From contig NW_026999326.1 in the NCBI RefSeq assembly GCF_037126465.1, forward strand, positions 1,550,001 through 1,614,000: a DNA stretch of 64,000 nucleotides, given 5' to 3'. A program made the position numbers and the translations under genes. The notes under the pieces are model-generated. The model was given only the letters and a program-made list of their open reading frames with translations, had not been told where the DNA came from and did not search any database. The stretch is from Ornithodoros turicata. Lineage: Eukaryota; Arthropoda; Arachnida; Ixodida; Argasidae. Positions 22,537 to 33,437 of the stretch are shown piece by piece (the first letter of the stretch is position 1; every line of letters starts with the position of its first letter).

Positions 22537-23434
22537 GGCATCACAACTTCTTCCAACTAAAACCTAAAACCTGCTAAAACCCTTCGCGCCCTGGCCTTAA
22601 CCGGCCTTTTTTTTTTTTTTTTCATGACGATGACACTGCTGGCTACCCTTTTGTAGCTGGTGGCCTGCTCAGATAATATCTGCATGTCCCGATGGTGATC
22701 ACCATAATGCCTTACCCGTGTCAATTGTGAATTTAGCTTTGAGAGGCAGTTTTTTTTTTTTTTTTACAGTTTGAATAAAGCAACGTAGCCGAATCTCATC
22801 GAAAAGCATAGTATGGCCACGATGATCTCAAGTATCGCTTACCGAGAAACACGCTGACGCTGACTGACACGCTTATGGGATATTTCCTGGGATGTCGTTA
22901 CCGTTATAATCATATGGTGAACTTAACTGTAGCAATAATTTTTCAATTATTCAAAACCTACGACCGCTTTTTTCTGCTTTCCGGTGGCGCCACCGCGCCA
23001 TTACAACTCCTAGACGAAGGGTGTGGACGACTGGAGCCTTTCGCAGTGTTGCCACACCTACAGATTAATCATGAGATCAATCTACTTTTTGAAAAATCTA
23101 CAGATCTACAGAGATTTCTGAAAATCTCATGATTTTCTGCTCCAACGAATGAGTCACTCAACGCAGTGTTTCGCATTAGTGCACAAAACGACAACGATGA
23201 AAAACGTCAGCAGAGCGCGAGAATGAGTATTGACCGACTATTTTTTCGAATATTTTCCGCAGTTAATTTGATGAAAACGAAGTAAAGAAACATCCTCTCA
23301 ACGACCACCATAACTGGCCTCCTGCACACAAAACGCATGCTGTTGGGTCAAGCTGTTACGCCGCCGCCGTTGACAATGATTTGGCAATGCAAAGAATGCT
23401 AGGAAGCAAGCGAGCTGGTGAAGATGATGCATGG
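22537..23434. other. No recognisable gene; poly(T) runs
   Basis: Poly(T) runs lie at about 22604-22621 and 22751-22766. A TA-rich stretch with CTACAGAT motifs at about 23060-23110 resembles one at 25840-25890. No coding potential is apparent. Confidence 0.4.
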
Positions 23435-23536
23435 TGTAAAACCCCGAGACTAGGGAACACGAAGGGACAGACACAAACACGAAGTCACTTCGTGTTTGTG
23501 TCTGTTCCTTCGTATTGCCTAGTCTCGGGGTTTTAC
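23435..23536. repeat. Near-perfect 102-bp hairpin
   Basis: GTAAAACCCCGAGACTAGG at the left returns as CCTAGTCTCGGGGTTTTAC at the right, and the arms stay complementary nearly to the centre (ACGAAGT|CACTTCGT), with only one or two mismatches. The loop is almost absent. It could be a tiny foldback MITE or a small-RNA precursor; the near-zero loop argues for the former. Confidence 0.85.
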
Positions 23537-23662
23537 ATCATGAATGATTTGATCCGCCGCTCACGAAACTGGCAGGGCTCGGCGGTGGAGAAGGACGTCT
23601 CCAGCGACGGAACCATTGGCGAGCGAGGAAGTTTTCTTGAGTTTTAAGTTAGTAAGTTTTCG

Positions 23663-25329
23663 TGTGGCGGCCCGTGGAAGACGACGACGACGCGCCTCTG
23701 CTGCCACGCGCTACGGCGCTGGCACGGCAGTTCTACCGGCACCGTTCTAGCTTGAGGCCACGTCCATCTGCCCGCTGGGACATTCCATCATCGCCGGTCA
23801 GGACTCATGTAGGGGAACACCACCTCCTCTACATTTGGTGACCCGAACAACGAACACCATGTTCGGCGTAATTCGGCCACTCAACATCCTAAATTTTTCG
23901 TCGGCAAACCAGCAACGAACCACCCTCTAGCAGGCAAGGCGCACCGGGACCACTCTTCCACCGGGGACCCGCAGGGAGACCACAGTATGCTGGCTTTCCG
24001 GCCTCCACCTGCTTCATGATGGTCCTCCACGGCACTTCTCTGGCGGCAACCGGCATTCACGCTGTCGTACCGGTCGCGGTACTGTCGCCCACTCAGCAAC
24101 TCAACACAATCAGCAGCAAACAGCTCTCAACAACGACCACTCAACACACTCCCTCAGCAACAAGCAACGCAGCAACTCATCGCCACACAACGCATTCAAG
24201 CACCCAACCACTCAGCACTCACAACTCATCTCTGGAACCCGCCCGGATCCAGCGCCCTTGTTCCCGCCATCCCGCTGCTTCATCAACAGCCACAATCGCA
24301 AGCCGTAGCTCCAATCGTCCACCATCCACAAGTCGTCCTCATTCTCCTCTTAATGGTATCGACGCGGACCTCAACCGCATGCACCGCTCCGCGTCTGAGG
24401 GGGGGAGTGATGTGGCGGCCCGTGGAAGACGACGACGACGCGCCTCTGCTGCCACGCGCTACGGCGCTGGCACGGCAGTTCTACCGGCACCGTTCTAGCT
24501 TGAGGCCACGTCCATCTGCCCGCTGGGACATTCCATCATCGCCGGACAGGACTCATGTAGGGGAACACAACCTCCTCTACATTTCGTGACCCGAACAACG
24601 AACACCATGTTCGGCGTAATTCGGCCACTCAACATCCTAATTTTTTTGTCGGCAAACCAGCAGCGAACCACCCTCTAGCAGGCAAGGCGCACCGGGACCA
24701 CTCTTCCACCGGGGACCCGCAGGGAGACCACAGTACGCTGGCTTTCCGGCCTCCACCTGCTTCATCATGGTCCTCCCCGGCACTTCTCTGGCGGCAACCG
24801 GCATTCATGCTGTCGTACCGGTGGCGGTACTGTCGCCCACTCAGCAACTCAACACAATCAGCAGCAAACAGCTATCAACAACGATCACTCAACACACTCC
24901 CTCAGCAACAAGCAACGCAGCAACTCAACGCCACACAACGCATTCAAGCACCCAACCACTCAGCACTCACAACTCATCTCTGGAACCCTCCCGGATCCAG
25001 CGCCCTTGTTCCCGCCATCCCGCTGCTTCATCAACAGCACCAATCGCAAGCCGTAGCTCCAATCGTCCACCATCCACAAGTCGTCCTCATTCTCCTCTTC
25101 ATGGTATCGACGCGGACCCCAACCGCATGCACCGCTCCGCGTCTGAGGGGGGGAGTGATGTGGCGGCCCGTGGAAGACGACGGCGACGCGCCTCTGCTGC
25201 CACGCGCTACGGCGCTGGCACGGCAGTTCTACCGGCACCGTCCTAGCTTGAGGCCACGTCCATCTGCCTGCTGGGACATTCCATCATCGCCGGTCAGGAC
25301 TCATGTAGGGGAACACCACCTCCTCTACA
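23663..25329 (+). mobile_element. Tandem miniature LTR retrotransposon (LTR-int-LTR-int-LTR)
   Basis: Three LTRs of exactly 171 bp (23663-23833, 24411-24581, 25159-25329) separate two internal segments of exactly 577 bp. Each internal segment opens with a primer site (TTTGGTGACCCGAAC in the first; TTTCGTGACCCGAAC in the second) and ends with a GAGGGGGGGAG polypurine tract. There is no gag-pol; the internal open frames are low-complexity Ser/Thr/Gln-rich. The copies differ at only a few per cent of positions, so the duplication is young. No clear target duplication is seen. It fits a TRIM-type element mobilised in trans. Confidence 0.8.
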
Positions 25330-25969
25330 AGTGTTTGTGTGCGCGTTGCCAGTCTGCCTCACAGACTTGTATTGACTAGCTTTGAAGTGAATACACAACG
25401 TTTATAATTCACGACATGCATGTACGCTTTCATTATGTATGTGGAAATAATATACTGAACATTATTGTTTTTGTGGTCCATCGCGATCCTCGCTCGCCAC
25501 TGTGATGGTGGAACAAAAGAGAAATGTTCCTACTACATGCGATACGGCGCCCGTGCGTTGTTCTTGCGTTGTAGCGCCACTACTGATGCGAATGCACATG
25601 TGAAAATATTAAAATCTACGTCCCGTGACACTTTTTTTGTGTTGTAGCGGACTTAAGTACACGACATCGCAAACCGAAAGTTCCAGCGCGTAATGGCAGT
25701 GCGCCGCAACAATGAATTCCGGCTGTGGTCTTCACCAGTGGAACGAAATAAGCCCTTGACCTTCCATTAATCTAGAGGCGCAGGCAGACATTCCAGATTT
25801 GAAGGCAAAACGTTCAAGAAACTGAGTTTTGAGTGACTACAGATTTTTAGCACGATCTACAGATTATTCAGACTCGTATCTACAGATAATTTTAATTTAC
25901 GTGTGGGAACACTGGCCTTTCGTTGTTTGGTTTTAGGCATTTGTTTGCATGTTTGTTTTGACAGCCGCT
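25330..25969. other. No recognisable gene; possible right arm of a TIR element
   Basis: CTACAGAT motifs at about 25838-25885 and a terminal ACGTGTGGGAACACTGGCC at about 25896-25914 partly mirror CAGTGTTGCCACACCTA at about 23046. The outer repeats are only about 20 bp and imperfect, so a shared element is uncertain. Confidence 0.3.
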
Positions 25970-27501
25970 ATGTTTGCGTATGCCAGGTATTAGTTTGATG
26001 ACGTACGGGTGGTTGTGCCTGTAACGGATATTAAGAACTTTCCGGGTGATGTGGACACAACAGACCTCAACGGCAACGCGGAGTTTTCTGTGTTCAAGGT
26101 GTATTGGGCAAGGGACAGGAAAACGCGTGGGGGATATTACGACGCGCAAGTCATCTACCTTGCAAGTGAGTTAGACGACATTTATCACGTATTTCACTAC
26201 TTTCGTTCACGGAAACGTCTTTCTTTTTGTCAGACAATGAAGCCGACGCAAAATGTGGTGGGGAGAGGAAGCGGTTGTGAAAGGCGCCACGCATTGAAAC
26301 CATATCACAGCTGTCGAAAAGCAAGGTAGGTGCACTCTACCAAAGCAATGGTGAATTCGCGTGGTTAGAAAATGGCAACTCAGTCTAGCGTTCAGAAATG
26401 GTCAGCATGGCGACCGTGTGAAGCCCTACGGTGGTCACGACCAGGACACGAGCCCCCGGAAACTAGCATCTTATCAATTCTCTCGGAAACTAGTAGTTTC
26501 ACGTTTCAGGGCCGTAGTCAGCATTGTGAATGCATGATTGGCAAGGCAGGTGCGAATTAATCCCAGCAAAGGCGAAAAAAATCACGCAATATTCGTATTA
26601 TCAGAGCTCTTTGTTACAATTCGCTCACCTGCTGGTGTCTTTGTGTCTGCAGAAGGACAATACTGTTATGAAGAAAAAATCAAAAAGATCAAAAAGGGAC
26701 ATGGAGACTGCGCTACTTCGGGAGCTGAGCTCCGATTCTGAAGACGACTGTGTCATACTATCCTCAGAAAAGAAAGAGTTGGAAGTGAGGCTGGCCAGGT
26801 GTCAAAAGGAACTACGCCGAGCAAGACAGGAAAACCTCCATCTGCAACAAGCACTTGTGGCAAAGGTCCTGGAAGCAGGTTAGGATTTGCGTACACTTTG
26901 AATTTTTAGCTAGCTTGGCATCGGCGTCAACAAGTGGGAACTGACCCTTACTGGCTGCAAAATAGCCCGACGCGACGTGCAGGGGGTGTCATAACAGTGT
27001 CTATGTGAATCCCAACTCCCATAGTATATCCCTCTGAGTGACAACACGATTTATTTTTCGCAAAAGTTTGCAATGGTCCAGCCATCCAATTGGGATGTTC
27101 GGGCTGAGATCACTCACCTACTTTGTCCTTGTAGATACAATCATTGAGAGATATCACTGCAAGTGCTGCAGCAGAGGGATTGAGCAGCACGTCTCTTCAG
27201 TGAGCACTGATGACACCAGAGCAATGACAGGTAACAAATCACCTATTGTTTGCAGAGCTATTGAAGGCCGCACTTGTATATTAGAAATGTAATTGTCATC
27301 TCCAATGCCAACATTTAAAAAATTTTCCATCGCAAGTTTAGTTCCCTTTTGACATGGTATTTTAGAATGCAAGATTCTATGCAGATATTGTTAGCTATCG
27401 TAATTTTCTGGTGTATCCTGCCCATGGAAAGTGAACGGTCTGCTGAAAGAGGCAGATGCATTTTTTGTTAGAAATTTTTGCCACGTTAGGCTGACAGCCT
27501 A

Positions 27502-27719
27502 TATACAGCGTGTCAAAGTAACCCCGCAATGATTTTCTTTCTAACGATAGCGATAAAAGAAAAACGAGTTCTATCCTTCTTTCACTTGAGTAAGAAACAG
27601 GTACTATGCCAAAAGTAGAACCTGTTTCCAACCCAAGTAGAAGAAAAATATCACTCGTTTTTCTTTTGTCAAGCTCATTCACAAAAGAATCGTTGCAGGG
27701 TTACTGGGACACCGTGTAT
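27502..27719. mobile_element. Short TIR element in intron 3 of the BEN gene
   Basis: The left end ATACAGCGTGTCAAAGTAAC is mirrored at the right by GTTACTGGGACACCGTGTAT. The internal arms (AAAAACGAG / CTCGTTTTTC) also pair. It has no coding capacity. Confidence 0.7.
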
Positions 27720-28764
27720 TTCTTCATGGCAATAAGCAATGGTTGAGCAGCGTACACCCAGAGGTTTGAACTGAAATGACCCTCTACATGCACCTACAAG
27801 TGGTGTCCACACGGATTCAAAGTTTCGGAACTAAGTGCACATTACGATTCATTGTAACTCTCCGAAAGAGATTTCTGAAGACTTGTCTTCAAAAAAGCGG
27901 CTGGCGTTCATATAAGATAGTGCTCTGGTTGTTTCTTTTCTTTCCTTTTTTCCCTTTTTTGTTGTTGTTGCACAATGTAAACCCTGGCTTAGTATTGGTG
28001 ACGCGAGGCAAATCTTATAATTTACCTTCCTAACAGTGCACGAGGCAGCTGCAGTTATCGGCAGTGAAAGGAGGGTTGTCGTCAGAACTGCTGCAGTAGC
28101 TTCAACTGCTTCTGGCAGGCGGGAGAACAGCAGTGTCAGGCCTGCTCCAGTAGCTACAGCAGTTACTGGCAGCCAAAGAAGCAGTGTTGTCAGCTCTCAT
28201 GCTGTGCCTTCAGCTGTTACTGTCAGCCAGAGAAGCAGTGGTATGGCACCTGCTTCTGTAGCTTCAATGGTCTCCAGCAGCCAGAGAAGCAGCATCATGA
28301 TCCCTAGTCTGGCATCTTCAGTTGCTGCTGGCAGCCAGAGAAGCACTAGGATTGGTATCAGTCCTACTCTAGCAGGTACAGGCAGCCAAAGAAGTGGTGT
28401 CACCTGCCCCACTCCACTAGATGGTGATTGGCTCATGGAGGAGCCTATAGCAGGTAATGAGGTGAAGCACGTTGAACATTGTAATAATCCAAGCCTTGTT
28501 GTTGATTCTCAGTCGGGGCCAACGTTCTTCGATAACATCAGCTGAGAAACTTTATAACTGAGACGGGTCCTTGTCAATGGCCACCGCAGTGTGTTGCATC
28601 GTCGGTTTAGGATAGAAATAATTCGGCTTTCACATCGTGTAAATGCGTAATAATCACTTATGTGGAATGTTTGATTAAAAACACAAGCACCCACTGCTTC
28701 CAATTTCGTCATACTGTCGTCACCCCAGTGTTGATTCGTTTGTAGTATTAGTGAGTTTTAGTAT

Positions 28765-28882
28765 ACCGTTGATAAGGTTATCATGCCTCTCGGAACCAAT
28801 CGCAGTCCTACGTGACTCAGAATCTTATCCACTGATTGGTTCCGGTTGATACGGTTCGACGCAAGCCACGTTATCAACGGTC
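28765..28882. mobile_element. Small inverted-repeat element, about 118 bp
   Basis: ACCGTTGATAAGGTTATC at the left faces ACGTTATCAACGGT at the right; inside, GGAACCAATC and GATTGGTTCC pair. It is in the intron between BEN exons 4 and 5. Confidence 0.6.
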
Positions 28883-29408
28883 TGATAAAACTCTCTATTT
28901 TGTGCCGAAATGACTGATGATGTTACTGACGCGCCAGTACTAATTTTGTGGCTCCTAGAAGTCCGAATTATCAGTCAGCAACTGTACGTTTCCGTTAGGA
29001 CTGTTTTATAATTCAGTTTTATTCGGTGCAGACCACGAAGTCCTTTTGCGGACTCCATCATCATTGGCTCGTGAAATGCAAGTGCAACCCTCGGGACACT
29101 TCGTGCACGAAGGTAGGTTGTATTTTTGTGTTCATGTTCTTGCCACAGCACATAATTTGCAGTATCCTGTTTGATACTCTATACGGAGTGTTTTGCAATG
29201 GGGGCAACTGAAAAGATATGGTGCACAATCAGTTTTAACCTTGTGTGCTTTTCTCAATAAATTTTCTTTTATATTATTTTTATTAGCACTTTGAGGATAT
29301 CAGATGAGGGTAGAACAGGGCGGACCGCATAAGAACTGATATGGCTGGGCAATATTTCGACTAGAGTTGGGATCCCGGAAAGAATAGTATGTCATTGCCT
29401 TGGAGTGC

Positions 29409-29650
29409 TGTGGAAAACTACCCCCGACTGGGCGGTAGCTCCCACTCTCGGGCCGTAACCCGTCCGCTCAGACGAAGCAGGAAGCAAGGCGGCCAACGAA
29501 GGATTCTGCAAAACATACCAGAGTTTATTCCAACGCAACCTCCGGCCGCAACAAATGATAAACCAAAAAGGCTCTGTCACATGAGCCGTCCCCGCATAAA
29601 TAGTCACAAAATTGGCTACCGCGCCCTCAGGCGCTGCCGACAACCCCACA
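29409..29650 (-). repeat. Possible solo LTR
   Basis: This GC-rich block starts TGTGG and ends CCACA, and holds an AATAAA on the minus strand, unlike the AT-rich sequence around it. I found no target duplication. It could equally be another repeat. Confidence 0.3.
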
Positions 29651-30931
29651 AACGTGTCCCTCAGGACACCCGATAAGAAAGATGATAAGGGTGAAGCCCA
29701 CAGTGCATAGCTTAACAGCAGTTTTATGGGTCATACTAATTGCATCCCTGTACACGCAAACCTCAGTTTGGGGCAAAACTAGGGCTAAGCCCTAAAAATT
29801 CAGGGTCTATATATACACAGGAGTGTCATGGTCACACCGAACTTGTTTAGACATTGGCACATTTGTGACCCTCTGCAACTACATTGTGGGTGACAATATG
29901 TTTGCAAACAGGCTCTTTTTGCCTTATGCCGTGTTTGATCATGTTCCGTCCTAGTCAGGAGGGCCTTCCCAGGAGGAGGGGTAGACCCTGCTCTAGCCCT
30001 AGATCCTGACATTTCCCTGAAACAGATGTTTGTTCCTTCGATTTGATCATACATACTTTGATTACAATATTTTTGTGGCTTCTTATGTTTTTTTCACAGC
30101 TCACTGCACAGTGGAAAACAGAGACACGGTGCTAGATGTGCCACGTGAAGGTCAGTATTCCGCTTCTTTCATGCCAGTAGTACGTGATGCAAATTGTGGA
30201 CTGTGAGGGCGCATCTGCTAACCAGGTGTTATTGCACTACAGACAGCACCGCTCCTGGAGACACGCGCGGGGGTGAAGTTGAGATGGTAAACCGTTGTTC
30301 ACGTTCTTTCTTACACACAAATTGTGGGAAATCCATTGATGTATGGACATTAAAAGTCATCCTTCCTTCATTTCAGCAGCTTCTTGGTGGTAAGCTCTGT
30401 GGTGTTTGCGATATTTACAGTGAATGCTTTGCACCAAATTATGATAGCAACCTCGTTAATCCATACCCGCTTATATGGTAGCCGCAGTCATTGCGAAGCA
30501 ACGGTGATTCCCCAATGTCGCTGACATTGAAGCGCGTACATTTAGTGCAATTCAAACTACGCCTCCTGCCAGAAGTCACTTTCTATTCGAAGAAGAAGAA
30601 AAACACTTGGTAACACAAAAAATTTTGACACACTGAACTCTTCGTTCAACTATTTGTTGAGCTTGAATGGCAAATGCATGACTGCTTGCACTGCACGGAC
30701 AGTAACCAGTGCAGCACATCTTTCATCTAAATAGTCTGAGAAGGGCCTGCTTGCTATAGCTAGAATAGATCATTGTACTGAAGGCTACCCTAAACAACAC
30801 AGTTCTCTATAGAGAAATACTCTGAAGCACTCGTCTGCAGACTGCTGAGCAAAAAAAATTGATACTGTAGAAATTGATGTTTGATACTGTATGCTCGCTT
30901 CCAACCACCTGTATGTGCCAAAACATTATTA

Positions 30932-31264
30932 GGCCCTGATGTTTTAGGGTTTAAACCCGCTTCTTCCCCGAATTTGCACTCCAAATTTAGGCCCACGTAT
31001 ATACGTAACGGGTAACTGCCCGTGAAACTGCATCTAAGCTTGACACCCTAAGGAAGCAACATACTAATCTTTCACAAAATACGCTGATGTTTACTCCCAA
31101 AACTCTGGATAAACAGTACAACGAACGTTAGTTCCACCTGTATTCTACCCAGCTTCTCTCCAAGTTCCGTCTAATGATAACTTTTCCACCCGAATTTGCA
31201 TGAATTCTTGGCCCAGTTTTTACCCCTGAATTTGAAAAAGAATAAAACCCAAAAACTTCAGGTC
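30932..31264. mobile_element. Short TIR element (copy 2 of the family at 14729)
   Basis: CCTGATGTTTTAGGGTTT at the left is mirrored at the right by CCCAAAAACTTCAGG. Internal phrases CTTCCCCGAATTTGCA and TTACCCC-GAATTT are shared with the copy at 14729-15076. Confidence 0.7.
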
Positions 31265-32598
31265 TAAACATTATGTATGAGGGCTACTGATACAGAAAGC
31301 CAGAAGCTTACATGGCAGCACAAGTCCTGATAATTCAAATAAAAGTTTGTGGTCCCCTCAGGTTCGAATTAACAAGGCTGTACTGCAGTTTGGAAGATGT
31401 GGGTGGTATTTATGCTATGGGCTTCAAATTTTAGATCTAAGCGTGTACAATCTTGCCTCGTTAATATGGACCCTGTGAATGCAGACGACTCGATATTATG
31501 GACAGCATTTCCTGGCATTTGCGGTTTCTGACTCGATATTATGGACGATTCACTTTATGGACAATTTATGGGGAGTACGAAGGTGTACACACTAACGAGG
31601 GATGACTGTATTTGGAGCAGAACAGCCTTTCGTGCTTAAAGGAGCTCTGACCAGTGATTGTGGAGCCGTTTTCGCGATTGCAATCGATAGAAGAAATAAA
31701 AAGGAGTTTCCCCACCAATTTGCATGCTTCCAAGAGTAGTACTTTTCTGAAACTCAACTTCAAAAATCCCGGTTCATTCTCATACAGCATGCCAAGGGTC
31801 AAACTGGAGGAGTGACCAGAACCCACTTAATGCTAGGCTTAAGGGGGTGAATGCTAGCCTGCAGCCAGCCGTCAGAACCTTTTCAGCATAATTTTCTTCT
31901 CATGGTGTTCTCGAGGTGTTCGAACTTGAGACGCGTCAGATTGGAATGCTGCCGCAGCCTATCGTGATGTCATGTACTGGAGGTCCACACCATGGTGTCA
32001 CAGGGAGCCATTGCGGTTATTGTCATGACGCAAACGAGTGTCTGGATATTACTCATGCAAAACAGGCATACATTAAACAAGCAGTGCTAACTGATATTAA
32101 TTTATGCAAATGAATTTTGTATTTTGCAGACAGACATAGGAGGAGGAGTCACTGTTCGCAGTGCACAGTGGAAGCGCGTATCAGCCCAAGAAAATGAGTC
32201 CCTGTTCCTGAAGGAGGCCCTTGTTCTGATTTGGGGGACAGAGACCCTTAGAAACAGAACCTTGACGGGTCGGCCATGCAACAAATTGAAGTCTCAAGGT
32301 GTGGGACCAGTCGACCCTGGGCTGACACCGAAGAAACTGGACACTTTGAAAGGTATGTGTTACACAAACTTATCCCACTGATTCCTCAAATACTATTCCT
32401 GTTCGTAGAGGCATATCAGAAGCGTCTGACAGCAAGAGGGGAGAAGGAAGAGGAGATCGCAAAAAAATGAAGAAAGTGCGCGAGACGCTAAACGATAAAA
32501 TAAAAAGCTTGAAAAAGTGGCCAGGTGGTTAAATTTATAAGACCTTATATATACGCAGACACAAAAGATCATCCCGTATTAGGTACACACATTGGTAA

Positions 32599-32696
32599 CG
32601 TGTGGTATTACATTATGCAGCTTAATTAGGCCTGTACCTGCCCTGGAACCAAGATTACAGGCTTAATTAAGCTGCATAACGTAATGTACCACACGG
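32599..32696. repeat. Inverted repeat with arms of about 38 bp
   Basis: CGTGTGGTATTACATTATGC continues to TTAGGCCTGTA and returns inverted from TACAGGCTTAATTAAGC to GTACCACACGG. It is followed directly by GGGGTTACCCC units as at 1865-2085, so the two motifs may belong to one element. It lies just after the BEN gene's exon 8. Confidence 0.7.
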
Positions 32697-33437
32697 CCCC
32701 AAATACCCCAGGGGTCTGGGGTTACCCCAGGATCATAATACCCCAGGACCCCAGACTATTTTTTTGATAGGGAGTCCACTAGTCGAATTACTGCTTTGCT
32801 CAAACAAGAAGTGCTGGATACTGGCTGTTCCAGTTACTAAGTGTTTACTGTAGCACACAGTAAAGTGCACTTAAGAAATAGGTATTACAATGAATAAGCA
32901 GATACTGAAAACTGTTTAGTTGCACTGTGGTACAAAGCTTTACTTTAATGCTTGGCTCCACACCCTGGCGATACCTTCTTCTGAAGTTGATGAAGCGCTT
33001 TCACCTGTTTGCGAGGCACGGTGCCACATTCATGTCATTCCAGAGCATATGACTGCAGTGTGCACAGTCTGTGAAATTAGGATTAAAAAATTGTGAAAAT
33101 GAGAGCGCGCAAGCAACAGATTTGAAAACTCTCTACATGCATAAATGTGCGGTGAAATTCCTTCAAATCAAAATGAATTGAGTAGAAGTCTGTTATGGTT
33201 AATCACATTGTCATTAGCATAACTCTACCATAAAGTCCACTACATAGATCAAGAACATCTATTGGACCATATCACCTCACAGGTGAAAGTGATCATGAAG
33301 CGGTTCCTGCTGTTGAGGCTGCAGGAACTGTCCCGCAAGATAACAGAGAAATCCTAGAAGGCCTACATCATGAGCAAGCTGGCAAAACAAGTGCTCTTCA
33401 TGAACCAGTGAGGCGGAGGTCACGACAAGACCAATAA

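Larger units (their letters stand above)
25970..33437 (+). pseudogene. BEN-domain protein gene, eight exons, two nonsense codons
   Basis: Exons 25970-26165, 26234-26325, 26653-26878, 28037-28453, 30100-30150, 30243-30286, 32130-32352 and 32409-32470 keep phase at all seven junctions with GT-AG sites. The N-terminus (MFAYARY, then VVVPVTDIKNF) and the final RSAQWKRVSAQENESLFLKE block are typical of BEN proteins, which bind DNA or chromatin. Exon 3 encodes a basic patch and coiled coil; exon 4 has repeated SQRSS units. In-frame stops occur at 25991-25993 and 26278-26280, both in otherwise conserved positions. An alternative last exon, 33283-33437, also fits the phase. It may be a pseudogene, or the stops may be assembly errors. 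BEN genes are often multi-copy in ticks (recollection, not checked). Confidence 0.65.

Noticed and set aside
23046..25914. hAT-like element bounded by CAGTGTTGCCACAC and its inverse, holding the tandem LTR array
   Set aside because: The outer repeats match over only about 20 bp with mismatches and no duplication was found; kept as a remark only.
32599..32696. CRISPR-like or tRNA-like structure
   Set aside because: It is a single inverted repeat in a eukaryotic intergenic region; no spacer array or tRNA arm pattern.
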